A stretch of 64,000 nucleotides of DNA from Marinomonas sargassi (GCF_025716875.1 NZ_JAOVZB010000005.1:1-64000); one strand, 5' to 3'. Positions 1 to 9,882 are shown, counted from the stretch's first letter. Notes: generated by a model from the letters alone, not told the origin. Numbers and translations are program-made.

Positions 1-196
1 AAACACCAACTTACTTAATAAAGCGAATTGACGTGTTTGACTCTCGTGTAAGACTTCAATTTTTTTGAAAGTCTCCAGCGAGCGCCCACACAAATTATCT
101 GATTATCTATTTTAAAGAGCGTTGCTATACCACTTGCAGCTACTTGAATCACCTAGTTACTAAATAACTAAGTAGAAGCACTGCCCGTGTCAGCGA
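1..196 (-). other. 16S rRNA operon leader with boxA antiterminator
   Basis: Read on the minus strand, this stretch has the layout of a 16S rRNA leader. A boxA-like CGCTCTTTAAAA lies at about 110-121, followed by the well-known leader text TTTGTGTGGGCGCTCG (about 79-94), close to the E. coli rrn leader (TCTGTGTGGGCACTCG). The mature 16S rRNA must begin beyond position 1. No structural RNA is present inside the window, so only the leader is called. Confidence 0.8.
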
Positions 197-202
197 GGGC
201 GT

Positions 203-230
203 ATATTAAGGATCTACAGAAACAATGCAA
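203..230 (-). promoter_or_regulatory. rRNA operon promoter (P1-like)
   Basis: On the minus strand a -35 TTGCAT (225-230) and a -10 TAATAT (203-208) are separated by 16 bp. The -10 is followed by a GC-rich discriminator (ACGCCCTCGC), which is typical of stringently controlled rRNA promoters. The sequence upstream of the -35 is A/T-rich and could act as an UP element. Transcription would start near 196 and run off the left edge of the window. Confidence 0.8.
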
Positions 231-342
231 GAACTTTTGGTAGTTATTTTAGCTTTATTCCTATTTAGTTTTAGACACTTAGCAAAACACCAAGCATCGA
301 TCAAAAAACCAACAACAAACACACAAACCACCCCTAAAAACA

Positions 343-375
343 AAAAAGCCCTTAACCAAAGGTTAAGGGCTTTTT
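343..375 (-). terminator. Rho-independent terminator after oadB
   Basis: A 15-bp perfect stem with loop AAA (343-357 paired with 361-375) ends in a T run on either strand. It sits 26 bp beyond the oadB stop codon and closes the oadGAB operon. It also insulates that operon from the rRNA promoter next to it. Confidence 0.9.
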
Positions 376-400
376 AAAAATACCTATTAAGTAATATTAA

Positions 401-1573
401 CTAACCACCTACATAACTAAGCATTACACCAGCAGCAACAGCAGAACCGATAACACCCGCAACGTTTGGCCCCATCGCATGCATCAACAAGAAGTTTTGC
501 TTGTTTGCTTCCAGACCTACTTTGTTAGCAACTCGCGCTGCCATAGGCACGGCAGATACACCCGCTGCACCAATAAGAGGGTTAATATCTTCTGCTGAGT
601 ACTTGTTCATGATCTTAGCCATGATAACACCGGAAGCTGTACCAATAGAGAAAGCCACCAAGCCTAAACCTAAGATACCCAAGGTCTCAACATTTAAGAA
701 ATCTTCTGAGCTAAGCTTCGAACCTACACCCAAGCCCAAGAAAATAGTAACTGTATTGATCAAAGCATTTTGAGCTGTATCGCTTAAACGATCCACCACA
801 CCACACTCTTTCATTAGGTTACCAAAGCAGAACATGCCTAATAGTGGAGCAGCACTTGGCAAGAACATAGCAGCCAAAAGAATTACCACAACAGGGAATA
901 TGATCTTCTCTTTCTTCGAAACGACTCGCAACTGAACCATTTTGATCGCACGCTCTTCTTTAGAAGTAAGTGCTCTCATAATTGGCGGCTGAATCAATGG
1001 AACCAATGCCATGTACGAATAAGCGGCAACAGCGATAGCACCCAACAAATCAGGAGCAAGTCGACTCGCAACAAAAATCGCCGTAGGACCATCTGCACCA
1101 CCGATAATACCGATTGCTGCAGCATCCGCTAAAGTGAAGTCCATAATTCCAGCAGCACCCAGCACCACTGCACCGATAACCGTTGCAAAGATACCAAACT
1201 GAGCAGCTGCACCTAACAGAAGTGTTTTAGGGTTAGCTAACATTGGACCAAAGTCCGTCATAGCACCCACACCCATAAAGATAAGCAATGGGAAAAGACC
1301 TGTTTCAATACCACCATGATAGATGTAGTACTGAAGGCCACCCGGGGAAACCAAGTGACCCGCTGCATCATAAACAGGAGCGGCCATAAAGCCAGCCCCC
1401 GGAATATTAACCATGACAGCACCTATACCAATAGGCAGTAGCAACAAAGGTTCAAAGCCTTTTTTTACAGCCAGAAAGATCAGTATAAGACCCACACACA
1501 TCATCACAAACTGACCCAGCTCAAGCTGGTAAAAGCCAGTATCATGAAGCAAATTTAGTAGCTTATTTTCCAT
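401..1573 (-). CDS. oadB: Oxaloacetate decarboxylase beta subunit (Na+ pump)
   Basis: Integral-membrane subunit that decarboxylates carboxybiotin and exports Na+, coupling oxaloacetate breakdown to a sodium gradient. The 390-residue protein is almost entirely hydrophobic, with about nine membrane segments. It carries the family motif GGADGPT (near residue 159), whose aspartate is the Na+/carboxybiotin site in characterised OadB. The length is normal for the family. It is the last gene of oadG-oadA-oadB, 17 bp after oadA, and is followed by a strong terminator. Related methylmalonyl-CoA and glutaconyl-CoA decarboxylases share this beta subunit, but the adjacent OadA with an oxaloacetate carboxyltransferase domain settles the substrate class. 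Confidence 0.95.
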   Translation of the reverse strand: MENKLLNLLHDTGFYQLELGQFVMMCVGLILIFLAVKKGFEPLLLLPIGIGAVMVNIPGAGFMAAPVYDAAGHLVSPGGLQYYIYHGGIETGLFPLLIFMGVGAMTDFGPMLANPKTLLLGAAAQFGIFATVIGAVVLGAAGIMDFTLADAAAIGIIGGADGPTAIFVASRLAPDLLGAIAVAAYSYMALVPLIQPPIMRALTSKEERAIKMVQLRVVSKKEKIIFPVVVILLAAMFLPSAAPLLGMFCFGNLMKECGVVDRLSDTAQNALINTVTIFLGLGVGSKLSSEDFLNVETLGILGLGLVAFSIGTASGVIMAKIMNKYSAEDINPLIGAAGVSAVPMAARVANKVGLEANKQNFLLMHAMGPNVAGVIGSAVAAGVMLSYVGG

Positions 1574-1590
1574 CTCTAAATTTTCCTAGA

Positions 1591-3384
1591 TTACAAAGTA
1601 AGAAGTGTGTGACCAACTTGTACAGAGTCACCTTCTTTCACGTTAATGGAACCAACCACACCAGACTTAGGAGCTGAAATCTCAGTTTCCATTTTCATGG
1701 CTTCTAAAATCATAACTGTCTCACCTTCTTCGACTTGCTGACCAGGAGAAACAAGTACTTTAAAGATGTTACCAGCAAGAGGAGATGGAACAGCCTCACC
1801 TGAAGATGCAGCAGGAGCAACTGGCGCCGCAGCTGGAGTCGATGCAGAAGCGGCAGGTTGAATAGCACCAACAACACCACCTTCAGTAACCTGTACAACA
1901 TACTCTTCGCCGGAAACAGATACTGTGTAAACCCCTTCACCACCAGGAGAAGAGCTACCCACACTAGCCGAGTCTACAGTCGAATTTGCAATAGGCGCAG
2001 GCTCAAAGGCGCTTGCATCACCACGGTTCTGTAGGAACTTCAGACCAATTTGCGGGAACAAGGCATAAGTAAGAACATCATCAATTTGGCCATCCGCCAA
2101 CTCAATGCCTTTCTCTTTCGACAAACCAACTAACTCTTCTGTTAGCTTATCCATTTCTGGAGACAGCAAATCAGCAGGGCGACATGTGATTGCTTCAGCG
2201 CCATCAAGAACACGAGCCTGAAGATCCGCATTAAATTCAGCAGGAGCAGCACCGTATTCACCTTTCAATATACCAGCTGTTTCTTTAGAGATAGACTTGT
2301 AACGCTCGCCTGTTAATACATTCAATACAGCTTGCGTACCCACAATTTGAGACGTTGGAGTAACAAGAGGAATTAGACCAAGATCTTCACGCACTTTAGG
2401 TATTTCTTTTAGCACGTCATCAAACTTATCTGCCGCACCTTGCTCTTTTAACTGGTTTTCCATGTTAGTCAACATGCCACCAGGAACTTGTGCAATAAGA
2501 ATTCGAGAGTCTGTGCCACGCAGAGAGCCTTCAAACTTAGAGTATTTTTTCCTTACATCACGGAAGTAAGAAGCAATATCTTCAAGCTGAGCTAAATCTA
2601 AGCCTGTATCACGGTCCGTACCCTGTAAAGCTGCAACAACTGACTCTGTTGCACTGTGGCCGTACGTCATAGACATTGAAGAGATTGCAGTATCGACACG
2701 ATCAATCCCTGCTTCCACAGCTTTAAGAATCGTCATATCAGACAAGCCAGATGTCGCATGGGCATGTAATTGAACTTCTAAGTGTGTTTGTGCTTTCAGA
2801 AGACTAACTAACTCATAGGCATCATAAGGAGTCAAAATACCTGACATATCCTTAATCGCGATAGAGTCCGCACCCATATCTTCTAGGGTTTTCGCGTAAT
2901 CTACCCAGTTCTGAGTCGTATGCACTCGACTCTTAGTATAAGAAATTGTGCCTTGAGCATGTTTACCTTGTTGCTTAACCGCCTTAATAGCTGTTTCTAG
3001 GTTACGCGGATCATTCATCGCATCAAAAATACGGAAAACATCCACACCATTAAAGGCAGCACGCTCAACAAACTTATTTACAACATCATCTGCATAGTGA
3101 CGGTAACCCAACAAGTTTTGACCACGAAGCAGCATTTGCTGAGGCGTATTTGGCATCGCCTTTTTCAACTCACGAATACGCTCCCATGGGTCTTCTCCGA
3201 TAAATCGAATGCAGGAGTCAAAGGTTGCTCCGCCCCATGATTCAAGTGACCAGAAGCCAACTTTATCAAGCTTTTCAGCAATAGGAAGCATGTCATCAAT
3301 ACGCATACGGGTAGCGAATAGAGATTGATGAGCATCACGCAAAACGACATCTGTAATGCCAAGAGGTTGCTTAGTGGTTGTCAT
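1591..3384 (-). CDS. oadA: Oxaloacetate decarboxylase alpha subunit
   Basis: Biotin-dependent carboxyltransferase that moves the carboxyl group of oxaloacetate onto biotin. Residues 1 to about 300 form the HMGL-like TIM barrel: LRDAHQS near the start, the KDMSG motif and the metal-binding HAHATSG. The conserved PYC_OADA region follows. An Ala/Pro-rich linker (about 480-530) leads to a biotinyl domain whose acceptor is Lys564 in EAMKMET. The length of 597 matches the family. It lies between oadG and oadB on the same strand with short gaps, so the three subunits are presumably co-transcribed. Biotinylation would need BirA, which is not in this window. Confidence 0.96.
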   Translation of the reverse strand: MTTTKQPLGITDVVLRDAHQSLFATRMRIDDMLPIAEKLDKVGFWSLESWGGATFDSCIRFIGEDPWERIRELKKAMPNTPQQMLLRGQNLLGYRHYADDVVNKFVERAAFNGVDVFRIFDAMNDPRNLETAIKAVKQQGKHAQGTISYTKSRVHTTQNWVDYAKTLEDMGADSIAIKDMSGILTPYDAYELVSLLKAQTHLEVQLHAHATSGLSDMTILKAVEAGIDRVDTAISSMSMTYGHSATESVVAALQGTDRDTGLDLAQLEDIASYFRDVRKKYSKFEGSLRGTDSRILIAQVPGGMLTNMENQLKEQGAADKFDDVLKEIPKVREDLGLIPLVTPTSQIVGTQAVLNVLTGERYKSISKETAGILKGEYGAAPAEFNADLQARVLDGAEAITCRPADLLSPEMDKLTEELVGLSKEKGIELADGQIDDVLTYALFPQIGLKFLQNRGDASAFEPAPIANSTVDSASVGSSSPGGEGVYTVSVSGEEYVVQVTEGGVVGAIQPAASASTPAAAPVAPAASSGEAVPSPLAGNIFKVLVSPGQQVEEGETVMILEAMKMETEISAPKSGVVGSINVKEGDSVQVGHTLLTL

Positions 3385-3418
3385 GTTTCAGCCTCAAAAG
3401 ATCTGGATAGTTAGTAGT

Positions 3419-3670
3419 TTAAGAGTTTTTGTTGTTTCTATAGTGGTGCACTGCCGCCGTAATTGCTTCCGCAAGTTTCGGATCCACTTTACTTGCAGCA
3501 GGTGCAGCAACTGGCTTCGCACTTGGCGCAGCAACAGCAACATCTGGAAAAAATTGGTTGAGTAGACGAGACATAAAGCTCGTCGCAACAATTAAGATAC
3601 ATAGAAACAGGAACACAAAGCCCATTCCCAATACCATTAACCCAATACCGTCTCCGAGTAACCCATTCAT
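3419..3670 (-). CDS. oadG: Oxaloacetate decarboxylase gamma subunit
   Basis: Small assembly subunit of the Na+-translocating decarboxylase. One N-terminal transmembrane helix (about residues 5-32, MVLGMGFVFLFLCILIV) is followed by an Ala/Pro-rich linker and a short soluble tail rich in His/Asn (AVHHYRNN). I chose the ATG at 3670 because an AAGGTGA ribosome-binding site lies 7 bases upstream; an earlier in-frame ATG at 3712 has no such site and would prefix 14 hydrophilic residues before the membrane helix. The resulting 83 residues fit the family. First gene of oadGAB. Confidence 0.88.
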   Translation of the reverse strand: MNGLLGDGIGLMVLGMGFVFLFLCILIVATSFMSRLLNQFFPDVAVAAPSAKPVAAPAASKVDPKLAEAITAAVHHYRNNKNS

Positions 3671-3704
3671 AGCATAGTCACCTTTTACTATTACCTTGTT
3701 TGTG

Positions 3705-3722
3705 CTGATCAAATATGATCAG
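3705..3722. promoter_or_regulatory. Perfect inverted repeat upstream of oadGAB
   Basis: CTGATCA-AATA-TGATCAG is a perfect 7+7 bp inverted repeat 35 bp upstream of the oadG start, in the divergent oadG/dusC spacer. Symmetry and position suggest a binding site for a dimeric regulator. It does not match the CRP consensus and only loosely resembles an FNR half-site pair, so the regulator is not named. Confidence 0.45.
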
Positions 3723-3848
3723 ATGCACATTCAATGCATAATTAATATTTACACTGTGTTTTTTACCACAAACCAGAACAGTTTCATATTTTTTTTGCGT
3801 AACAGTTTGATTTTTATTACCTACCACCCCTTCAAGACCTCATTTATT

Positions 3849-4829
3849 TTGAAAGACACACAAACAAAAGAAACGATCACTTTAGCTGTTGCCCCAATGG
3901 AAGGTGTAATGGACCACACAATGCGGGAACAACTGTCCCTAATCGGCGGAATGGACTACCTAGTATCCGAGTTTGTTCGGGTTACCCAATATCCGATACC
4001 AACCCCTACTTTTCGACGCTTAGTACCCGAAAACACAAATCAGGCAAAAACCAAATACGGACACCCAGTCCACACTCAAATACTAGGCAGCAACCCAGAG
4101 CTGATGGCAGAAAGTGCAAGCGCAGCAATTAACGCTGGAGCAACACACATCGACGTCAACTTCGGCTGCCCGGCAAAAAGAGTAAATGGACATGGTGGAG
4201 GGTCGGTATTACTACAGGATTCTGAAAGCCTCCACAAAATAATGCAAAGCATTCGCTCTCACATACCTACACACACACAGCTATCAGCCAAGATACGATT
4301 AGGCTATGAAGATGAAAGCTTACTATTTGACAATGTTGCCGCAATAGAAGCAGCAAACACCAACACCTTAACCATACACGGCAGAACAAAAAAAGATGGT
4401 TACAAGCCACCTGCACGTTGGGAAAAAATAGGGCAAATAAAAAACAATACTAAAATGATCGTTGTGGCAAACGGTGACATCACCAATATTGAGTCTCTAT
4501 TAAAATGCCAATCTATAACAGGCTGCTCACACTTCATGATAGGGAGAGGATCTTTAAATAACCCTTTCATATTCCAAGACCTAAGAGCCGCACTAGACAA
4601 TAAAGAGATAAATACACGACACGAAGACCTAATACATCTATTCCAAAGCTACACACTAAAGCTACAAGAGCATTACGATGAAGTCGCCACATTAGGCAGG
4701 CTAAAGCAATGGTGTGGACATTTAAGACTTGAGTTCGACTTTATCAAAGACAACCTGCAAGAATTAAGACGTAGCAAAAGCACAAAAGAAATCAACGAGA
4801 AAATGATAGAGATAAGAGCAAGGAAATAA
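3849..4829 (+). CDS. dusC: tRNA-dihydrouridine(16) synthase DusC
   Basis: FMN-dependent enzyme that reduces uridine in the tRNA D-loop. The TIM-barrel domain starts at LAVAPMEGVMD and contains NFGCPAKRVNGHGGGS, whose cysteine is the catalytic acid; the NGxGGG form marks the DusC subfamily. A C-terminal helical domain follows. The start is uncertain. The homologous region begins just after a TTG codon at 3849 (326 residues), without a clear ribosome-binding site. An ATG at 3696 would add about 51 residues of AT-rich, unconserved text. Divergent from oadGAB. The tRNA cluster lies immediately downstream on the opposite strand. Confidence 0.85.
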   Translation: MKDTQTKETITLAVAPMEGVMDHTMREQLSLIGGMDYLVSEFVRVTQYPIPTPTFRRLVPENTNQAKTKYGHPVHTQILGSNPELMAESASAAINAGATHIDVNFGCPAKRVNGHGGGSVLLQDSESLHKIMQSIRSHIPTHTQLSAKIRLGYEDESLLFDNVAAIEAANTNTLTIHGRTKKDGYKPPARWEKIGQIKNNTKMIVVANGDITNIESLLKCQSITGCSHFMIGRGSLNNPFIFQDLRAALDNKEINTRHEDLIHLFQSYTLKLQEHYDEVATLGRLKQWCGHLRLEFDFIKDNLQELRRSKSTKEINEKMIEIRARK

Positions 4830-4852
4830 GAGTTAGAAAGAAAAATAAGAAA

Positions 4853-4929
4853 TGGTGCACCCGAGAGGATTCGAACCTCTGACCGCTCGGTTCGTAGCCG
4901 AGTACTCTATCCAGCTGAGCTACGGGTGC
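4853..4929 (-). tRNA. tRNA-Arg (anticodon ACG), copy 3
   Basis: 77-nt cloverleaf with encoded CCA. The acceptor GCACCCG pairs with CGGGTGC. The anticodon arm CTCGG-CTACGAA-CCGAG gives anticodon ACG (inosine-34 type, reading CGU/CGC/CGA), and the T-arm contains GTTCGAATC. Last of three identical copies, counted in the direction of transcription. Confidence 0.97.
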
Positions 4930-4988
4930 ATAGAAAAATATTAAACTCACAATAGAGAATCAATACTTAAAATAAGAAACTTAAGAAA

Positions 4989-5065
4989 TGGTGCACCCGA
5001 GAGGATTCGAACCTCTGACCGCTCGGTTCGTAGCCGAGTACTCTATCCAGCTGAGCTACGGGTGC
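4989..5065 (-). tRNA. tRNA-Arg (anticodon ACG), copy 2
   Basis: Identical in sequence to the copies at 4853-4929 and 5122-5198, including the encoded CCA. Only the spacers differ. The array presumably arose by tandem duplication and is transcribed with tRNA-Ser. Confidence 0.97.
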
Positions 5066-5121
5066 GTAGCAAAAATTTCTAAAAGCATCCAAAAAGGATT
5101 GTTTTAAATGCTTTGGGGGAA

Positions 5122-5198
5122 TGGTGCACCCGAGAGGATTCGAACCTCTGACCGCTCGGTTCGTAGCCGAGTACTCTATCCAGCTGAGCTACGGGTGC
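5122..5198 (-). tRNA. tRNA-Arg (anticodon ACG), copy 1
   Basis: First of the three identical tRNA-Arg(ACG) genes, 56 bp after tRNA-Ser. The order csrA / tRNA-Ser / several tRNA-Arg(ACG) is the arrangement known from E. coli (csrA-serV-argVYZQ). Confidence 0.97.
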
Positions 5199-5254
5199 AA
5201 ATTCAGTACTCCAACCTTTCTAATAAACTGGATGTTTAAAAAGGTTACTTGAAA

Positions 5255-5344
5255 TGGCGGAGAGTGAGGGATTCGAACCCTCGATGAGTGTTAACCCATA
5301 CACCCTTAGCAGGGGCGCGCCTTCAGCCACTCGGCCAACTCTCC
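5255..5344 (-). tRNA. tRNA-Ser (anticodon GCT)
   Basis: 90-nt class II tRNA with acceptor GGAGAGT/ACTCTCC, discriminator G and encoded CCA. The anticodon loop CTGCTAA gives GCT, reading AGC/AGU. A long variable arm is present, as expected for serine. First gene of the tRNA transcript. Confidence 0.97.
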
Positions 5345-5359
5345 AAACAAGTGCGGCGT

Positions 5360-5387
5360 AGTATATACTGCCAAAAAAAACTGTAAA
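5360..5387 (-). promoter_or_regulatory. Promoter of the tRNA-Ser/tRNA-Arg operon
   Basis: On the minus strand a -35 TTTACA (5382-5387) and a -10 TATACT (5360-5365) are 16 bp apart. They are followed by a GC-rich ACGCCGC discriminator and then tRNA-Ser. The GC-rich discriminator fits ppGpp-sensitive stable-RNA promoters. The tRNAs can therefore be transcribed independently of csrA. Confidence 0.7.
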
Positions 5388-5412
5388 GACTTTTTGAAAC
5401 TTTTTTTAAAAA

Positions 5413-5598
5413 TTAATCTTCAGAGCTTTCATCTTGTTCTTTTTGTATACGAAGATAGATTTCTTCACGGTGCACAGATACATCTTTAGGCGCATTAATA
5501 CCAATACGAACCTGATTACCTTTTACACCTAGTACAGTGACAGAAACCTCATCACCAACCATTAATGTTTCACCAACACGACGAGTTAAAATTAGCAT
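5413..5598 (-). CDS. csrA: Carbon storage regulator CsrA (RsmA)
   Basis: Homodimeric RNA-binding protein that binds GGA motifs near ribosome-binding sites and blocks or stabilises mRNAs of carbon flux, motility and biofilm genes. The 61-residue protein matches the family throughout: [12 protein letters not shown] at the N-terminus and [18 protein letters not shown], whose Arg44 contacts RNA. The ribosome-binding site itself reads AGGGAA, so a GGA lies in the Shine-Dalgarno region and CsrA could repress its own translation. It lies between lysC and the tRNA cluster, as in other gammaproteobacteria. A probable antagonist sRNA lies at 16.7-16.9 kb. Confidence 0.97.
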   Translation of the reverse strand: MLILTRRVGETLMVGDEVSVTVLGVKGNQVRIGINAPKDVSVHREEIYLRIQKEQDESSED

Positions 5599-5637
5599 AA
5601 ATAATTCCCTGTTAAATTTATTTTTCTAGTTAGGCAG

Positions 5638-5684
5638 ATTGCCCTACAAGCAATGTAGGACAATCCCTACAAAATGAATTGTAG
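5638..5684 (-). promoter_or_regulatory. Tandem hairpins in the csrA 5' leader
   Basis: Two adjacent inverted repeats lie between lysC and csrA: CTACAA/TTGTAG (5667-5684) and an imperfect 11-bp stem ATTGTCCTACA/TGTAGGGCAAT (5638-5664). No U run follows either, so they are unlikely to terminate lysC transcription. Single-stranded GGGA between and beside the stems could be CsrA sites for autoregulation; that role is inferred. Confidence 0.4.
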
Positions 5685-5738
5685 CCTCTAGTTAAATTTT
5701 AACCAAGTGTTTATTTATTTTTTTTGTAACGACCTAAA

Positions 5739-6980
5739 TTAACCCTTGCTAACACCGTAAGCACTAGTATCTAAACCAAATGCAGAGTGTAAAGATCGAA
5801 CAGCTAACTCCATATACTTTTCATCAATAATAACTGAGACCTTAATCTCTGACGTTGATATGAGCTGTATATTAATAGACTCCGCAGCCAAAGCTCTAAA
5901 CATGGTACTAGCAACACCGGCATGGGAACGCATCCCTACACCAACGATAGAGACCTTCGCAATTTTGGCGTCAGAAAACACATCTTTGGCGCCTAGCTCT
6001 TTCGCGACATTATTCAAAACCGATAAAGCATTTTCATATTCATTGCGATGCACAGTAAAAGTGAAGTCTGTTGTCCCATCCACTGAAATATTTTGAACTA
6101 TCATATCCACTTCGATATTCGCATCACTAATAGGACCAAGGATACGCGCAGCTACACCAGGGATATCCGGAATACCTTTTAACGTCAACTTGGCTTCATC
6201 TCTATTAAATGCAATACCAGAAACTGCTGGCTGCTCCATACTGTCATTCTCCTCAGCTGTGATCAAAGTACCTTCGCCCTCTTTAAAACTGGACAACACA
6301 CGTAACGGCACCTGATATTTTCCGGCAAACTCAACCGAACGAATCTGCAACACTTTTGAACCAAGACTGGCCATTTCTAACATTTCTTCAAAGGTAATTT
6401 TTTCTAAACGACGAGCACTATCAACCACCCTAGGATCTGTTGTGTATACACCATCAACATCGGTATAGATCTGGCACTCGTCCGCCTCTAAAGCGGCCGC
6501 CAGAGCAACTCCGGTTGTGTCCGAACCACCACGCCCAAGAGTAGTAATATTCCCTAACTCATCAGCACCCTGAAAACCTGCAACAACAACCACTCGACCA
6601 GCATCTAAATCTAGCTGCATCGCCTCTGTATCAATCTTCTGAATACGCGCTTTACCATGAGCGCTGTCTGTTGTAATACGAATTTGTGAACCCGTATAGG
6701 AACGAGCCTCAAGACCTCTTTTGTGTAATGCCATAGACAAAAGAGCAATGGTTACCTGCTCCCCTGTAGAAAGCAAAACATCCATTTCTCTCGCACTGGG
6801 GGCTTCTGAAATATCTTTAGCAAGGCCAATAAGGCGATTGGTTTCACCACTCATCGCAGAGACAACGACAACAATATCGTCTCCCTGCTCCCTATGCCTT
6901 TGCACCCTATCGGCGACAGCTTCAATTCGCTCCACAGAGCCAACCGAAGTACCACCGTATTTTTGAACTAATAGAGCCAT
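5739..6980 (-). CDS. lysC: Aspartate kinase
   Basis: Phosphorylates aspartate, the first step toward lysine, threonine, methionine and diaminopimelate. The amino-acid kinase domain (about 1-230) opens with VQKYGGTSVGS and contains GRGGSDTTGVALAAAL. Two ACT domains (about 265-405) provide allosteric control by lysine and threonine. The 413-residue length and the position before csrA match the monofunctional class found in Pseudomonas. It carries no homoserine dehydrogenase domain. Same strand as alaS (39 bp gap) and possibly co-transcribed with it. Confidence 0.96.
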   Translation of the reverse strand: MALLVQKYGGTSVGSVERIEAVADRVQRHREQGDDIVVVVSAMSGETNRLIGLAKDISEAPSAREMDVLLSTGEQVTIALLSMALHKRGLEARSYTGSQIRITTDSAHGKARIQKIDTEAMQLDLDAGRVVVVAGFQGADELGNITTLGRGGSDTTGVALAAALEADECQIYTDVDGVYTTDPRVVDSARRLEKITFEEMLEMASLGSKVLQIRSVEFAGKYQVPLRVLSSFKEGEGTLITAEENDSMEQPAVSGIAFNRDEAKLTLKGIPDIPGVAARILGPISDANIEVDMIVQNISVDGTTDFTFTVHRNEYENALSVLNNVAKELGAKDVFSDAKIAKVSIVGVGMRSHAGVASTMFRALAAESINIQLISTSEIKVSVIIDEKYMELAVRSLHSAFGLDTSAYGVSKG

Positions 6981-7019
6981 AATTTATTTATCTACCTACA
7001 AACACTTAAGCAAGATGCA

Positions 7020-9638
7020 TTAAAATTTTTCTGCAACCCAAGCTGGCACTCGAGCAAGCACACTTTCAATACCTGCTGGGTTACTACCACCCGCTTGCGC
7101 CATATCAGGACGACCACCACCTCTACCGTCTACTAGAGGCGCTACTTCTTTGATCAAGTCTCCTGCTCTTACTTTTTTCGTTAATTCTTTGGTCACGCCA
7201 GCAATCAAACTCACCTTGCCATCATTAACAGCAGCTAAAACAATCACAGCGGACTCAAGCTTACTTTTCAATTCATCAAGTAAATCGCGAAGCTCTTTCG
7301 ATTCAGCAACTTCAACTTGAGCAACAAGTAATTTACCACCGTCAATATCAACCGCTTGAGATGCCAAATCAGCTCCTGCCAATGCCGCCATCTTGCCTTT
7401 TAAGAGATCCAACTCTTTCTGCAAAGAGCGTGCATGATCGTTTAATGCTGTCACTTTATCCAAGGCGTTCTCTTTATTACCTTTAACTAAAGCAGCTACA
7501 TTATTAAGTGCTGTTTCCGTTTGACGAGTACTGTCAATGGCTGTTTTACCAGTAAAAGCCTCTATACGACGAACACCTGCAGCAATACCACTCTCTGCAA
7601 CTATCTTGAATAAACCAATATCGCCCGTACGCTTAACATGGGTACCGCCACATAATTCAATAGAGTAATCAGCGCCCATTGTTAAGACACGGACTTCACT
7701 GTCGTATTTTTCACCAAACAGAGCCATAGCACCTTTCTGTTTAGCAGACTCTATGTCCATGATTTCTGTTTCAACTTCACGGTTAAGGCGAATTTGCTCA
7801 TTCACCATATCTTCCACTTGCTCAATTTCTACCGCGGTTACCGCTTCAAAGTGAGAGAAGTCAAAACGCAATTTATCTGGATCTACTAGAGAACCCTTCT
7901 GAGAAACATGATCACCCAACACACGGCGTAAGGCTTCATGTACCAAGTGGGTTGCGGAGTGATTCAGTGTTGTAGCAGAACGTAGGCTTCGATCCACTTC
8001 ACCAGTAATCAAATCACCCACTGACAGCGAGCCTTCTTTTAATTCGCCTTGGTGCAAGTGCGCTTTATTTTGCTTAGTAGTATTAAGTACCTTAAAAGCA
8101 CCAACACCACGCAGCCAGCCTTTATCGCCAACCTGACCACCAGATTCACCATAGAAAGGCGTGCTTTTTAAAATAACCGCTGCAGATTGACCGGCTTCAA
8201 TAGACTCAACAGCCACACCATCCACTAAGATAGTTTCGACTTCACACTGACCTTCTAAATAGTCATATCCAGTAAACTCAGTGACGCTATCGATAGTGAC
8301 ACCACCGGACATATCCATGGAGAAGTTACTAGCAGAACGCGCTCTGGTACGCTGGGCTTCCATCGCAACTTCAAAGCCCTCTTCGTCAATTTCCAGCTCG
8401 TTCTCGCGGGCAACGTCGTTAGTCAGATCAACAGGGAAGCCGTATGTGTCATACAGTTTAAAGACTGTTTCACCTGGAATGACTTTTTCATCCCCTAGCT
8501 GACTAATAGCGTCTTCTAGAATTTTCATACCCTGATCAAGGGTTTTCGCAAACTGCTCTTCTTCCTTCAATAAGATAGAAGCCACTCGTTCTTTTAGCTT
8601 ACGCAGCTCTGGGTAGGCATCACCCATTTCAACATCCAACGCCTCAACCAAGGTATGAAAGAAGACGCCATTTTGCCCCAGTTTATTGCCGTGACGAACC
8701 GCACGTCGAACAATACGGCGAAGCACATAACCACGCCCTTCATTGGATGGCACAACACCATCAACAATCATGAAAGAACATGAACGGATATGATCGGCAA
8801 TAACTCTTAAAGATTGAGAGGTTAGGTCGTCGGTGCCAACCGCTTTCGCCGCAGCAGAAATAAGGTTCTGGAATAAATCGATTTCATAGTTACTGTGAAC
8901 ACCCTGCAAAATGGCAGCGATACGCTCAAGCCCCATTCCCGTATCAACAGATGGTTTAGGCAGAGCAGCCATTTCGCCACTGGCAGAACGGTTAAACTGC
9001 ATGAAGACCACGTTCCATATTTCAATGAAACGGTCGCCATCTTCTTCTGGAGAACCTGGAGGCCCGCCCCAAATGTGTTCGCCATGGTCATAGAAAACTT
9101 CTGAACAAGGGCCGCATGGTCCAGTATCACCCATAGCCCAGAAATTATCAGACTGGTAACGGCCGCCTTTATTATCCCCAATACGGATAATCTTATCTTT
9201 CGGCAAGCCTATTTCTTTGTGCCAGATATCAAAGGCTTCATCATCTTCCGCATAAACAGTCACCAGAAGCTTTTCTGTTGGCAACTTAAGCACAACCGTC
9301 AGAAACTCCCACGCATACCCAATCGCTTCTCTTTTGAAATAGTCACCAAAACTAAAGTTACCCAACATTTCAAAAAATGTATGGTGACGAGCCGTATAAC
9401 CTACATTCTCAAGGTCATTGTGCTTACCACCGGCTCGAACACAACGCTGAGAACTTGTAGCTCGAGTATATGGGCGAATATCATCCCCCAAGAAAACATC
9501 TTTAAACTGAACCATACCGGCGTTGGTAAACAACAATGTAGGATCATTTCCAGGCACCAATGAACTGGAATCTACAATCTGGTGTTGCTTACTTTCGAAG
9601 TAGGATAAAAATGACTGGCGTAATTCAGAACTCTTCAT
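7020..9638 (-). CDS. alaS: Alanine--tRNA ligase
   Basis: Class II synthetase charging tRNA-Ala. The catalytic core starts at [15 protein letters not shown] and includes [18 protein letters not shown]. The editing domain has the zinc-binding HSATH (HxxxH) and CGGTH motifs. The C-terminal oligomerisation (C-Ala) domain has [13 protein letters not shown] chose the ATG at 9638 (872 residues) because it aligns with the usual N-terminus; an ATG at 9695 would add 19 unconserved residues. Neither start has a strong ribosome-binding site. Key residues are intact. Confidence 0.95.
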   Translation of the reverse strand: MKSSELRQSFLSYFESKQHQIVDSSSLVPGNDPTLLFTNAGMVQFKDVFLGDDIRPYTRATSSQRCVRAGGKHNDLENVGYTARHHTFFEMLGNFSFGDYFKREAIGYAWEFLTVVLKLPTEKLLVTVYAEDDEAFDIWHKEIGLPKDKIIRIGDNKGGRYQSDNFWAMGDTGPCGPCSEVFYDHGEHIWGGPPGSPEEDGDRFIEIWNVVFMQFNRSASGEMAALPKPSVDTGMGLERIAAILQGVHSNYEIDLFQNLISAAAKAVGTDDLTSQSLRVIADHIRSCSFMIVDGVVPSNEGRGYVLRRIVRRAVRHGNKLGQNGVFFHTLVEALDVEMGDAYPELRKLKERVASILLKEEEQFAKTLDQGMKILEDAISQLGDEKVIPGETVFKLYDTYGFPVDLTNDVARENELEIDEEGFEVAMEAQRTRARSASNFSMDMSGGVTIDSVTEFTGYDYLEGQCEVETILVDGVAVESIEAGQSAAVILKSTPFYGESGGQVGDKGWLRGVGAFKVLNTTKQNKAHLHQGELKEGSLSVGDLITGEVDRSLRSATTLNHSATHLVHEALRRVLGDHVSQKGSLVDPDKLRFDFSHFEAVTAVEIEQVEDMVNEQIRLNREVETEIMDIESAKQKGAMALFGEKYDSEVRVLTMGADYSIELCGGTHVKRTGDIGLFKIVAESGIAAGVRRIEAFTGKTAIDSTRQTETALNNVAALVKGNKENALDKVTALNDHARSLQKELDLLKGKMAALAGADLASQAVDIDGGKLLVAQVEVAESKELRDLLDELKSKLESAVIVLAAVNDGKVSLIAGVTKELTKKVRAGDLIKEVAPLVDGRGGGRPDMAQAGGSNPAGIESVLARVPAWVAEKF

Positions 9639-9842
9639 AATAGGGTGAGTCTCTATCTCTATATTTTTGAACAAATTGGATTGCGTAATGGGCATACATA
9701 TAGACGCCCATTCTGTGCACTAAAAAAACACAAAATAGTACACTCAAAAGGTAGGTATTTTCAAAAGAAAGTGGTGAAAATTTAGGCTTATTTCATCGGA
9801 AGTGTAATTAATGCACATTTTCTAGAAAAATAGTGGTTAAAC

Positions 9843-9870
9843 AAGGCCTAAAAAGTACTTTCTAGGCCTT
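9843..9870 (-). terminator. Likely terminator after alr
   Basis: AAGGCCTA and TAGGCCTT form an 8-bp stem whose loop contains the further palindrome AAAGTACTTT, giving a nearly continuous hairpin 12 bp beyond the alr stop. The T tract is weak (TTGTTT), so efficiency is uncertain. Confidence 0.55.
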
Positions 9871-9882
9871 ATCAATTTGGAA

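Noticed and set aside
501..773. Antisense frames over oadB, alaS, lysC, uca and others
   Set aside because: They are shadows of conserved genes on the opposite strand, without ribosome-binding sites or family similarity.
3705..3722. FNR/ANR box for oadGAB
   Set aside because: The FNR consensus TTGAT-N4-ATCAA is not met; the repeat is CTGATCA-N4-TGATCAG.
4853..5344. CRISPR-like array from three identical 77-bp units
   Set aside because: The units are tRNA-Arg genes with encoded CCA; spacers are of different length and not array-like.
5638..5684. Rho-independent terminator of lysC
   Set aside because: Stems are present but no U run follows on the minus strand; a leader function is more likely.
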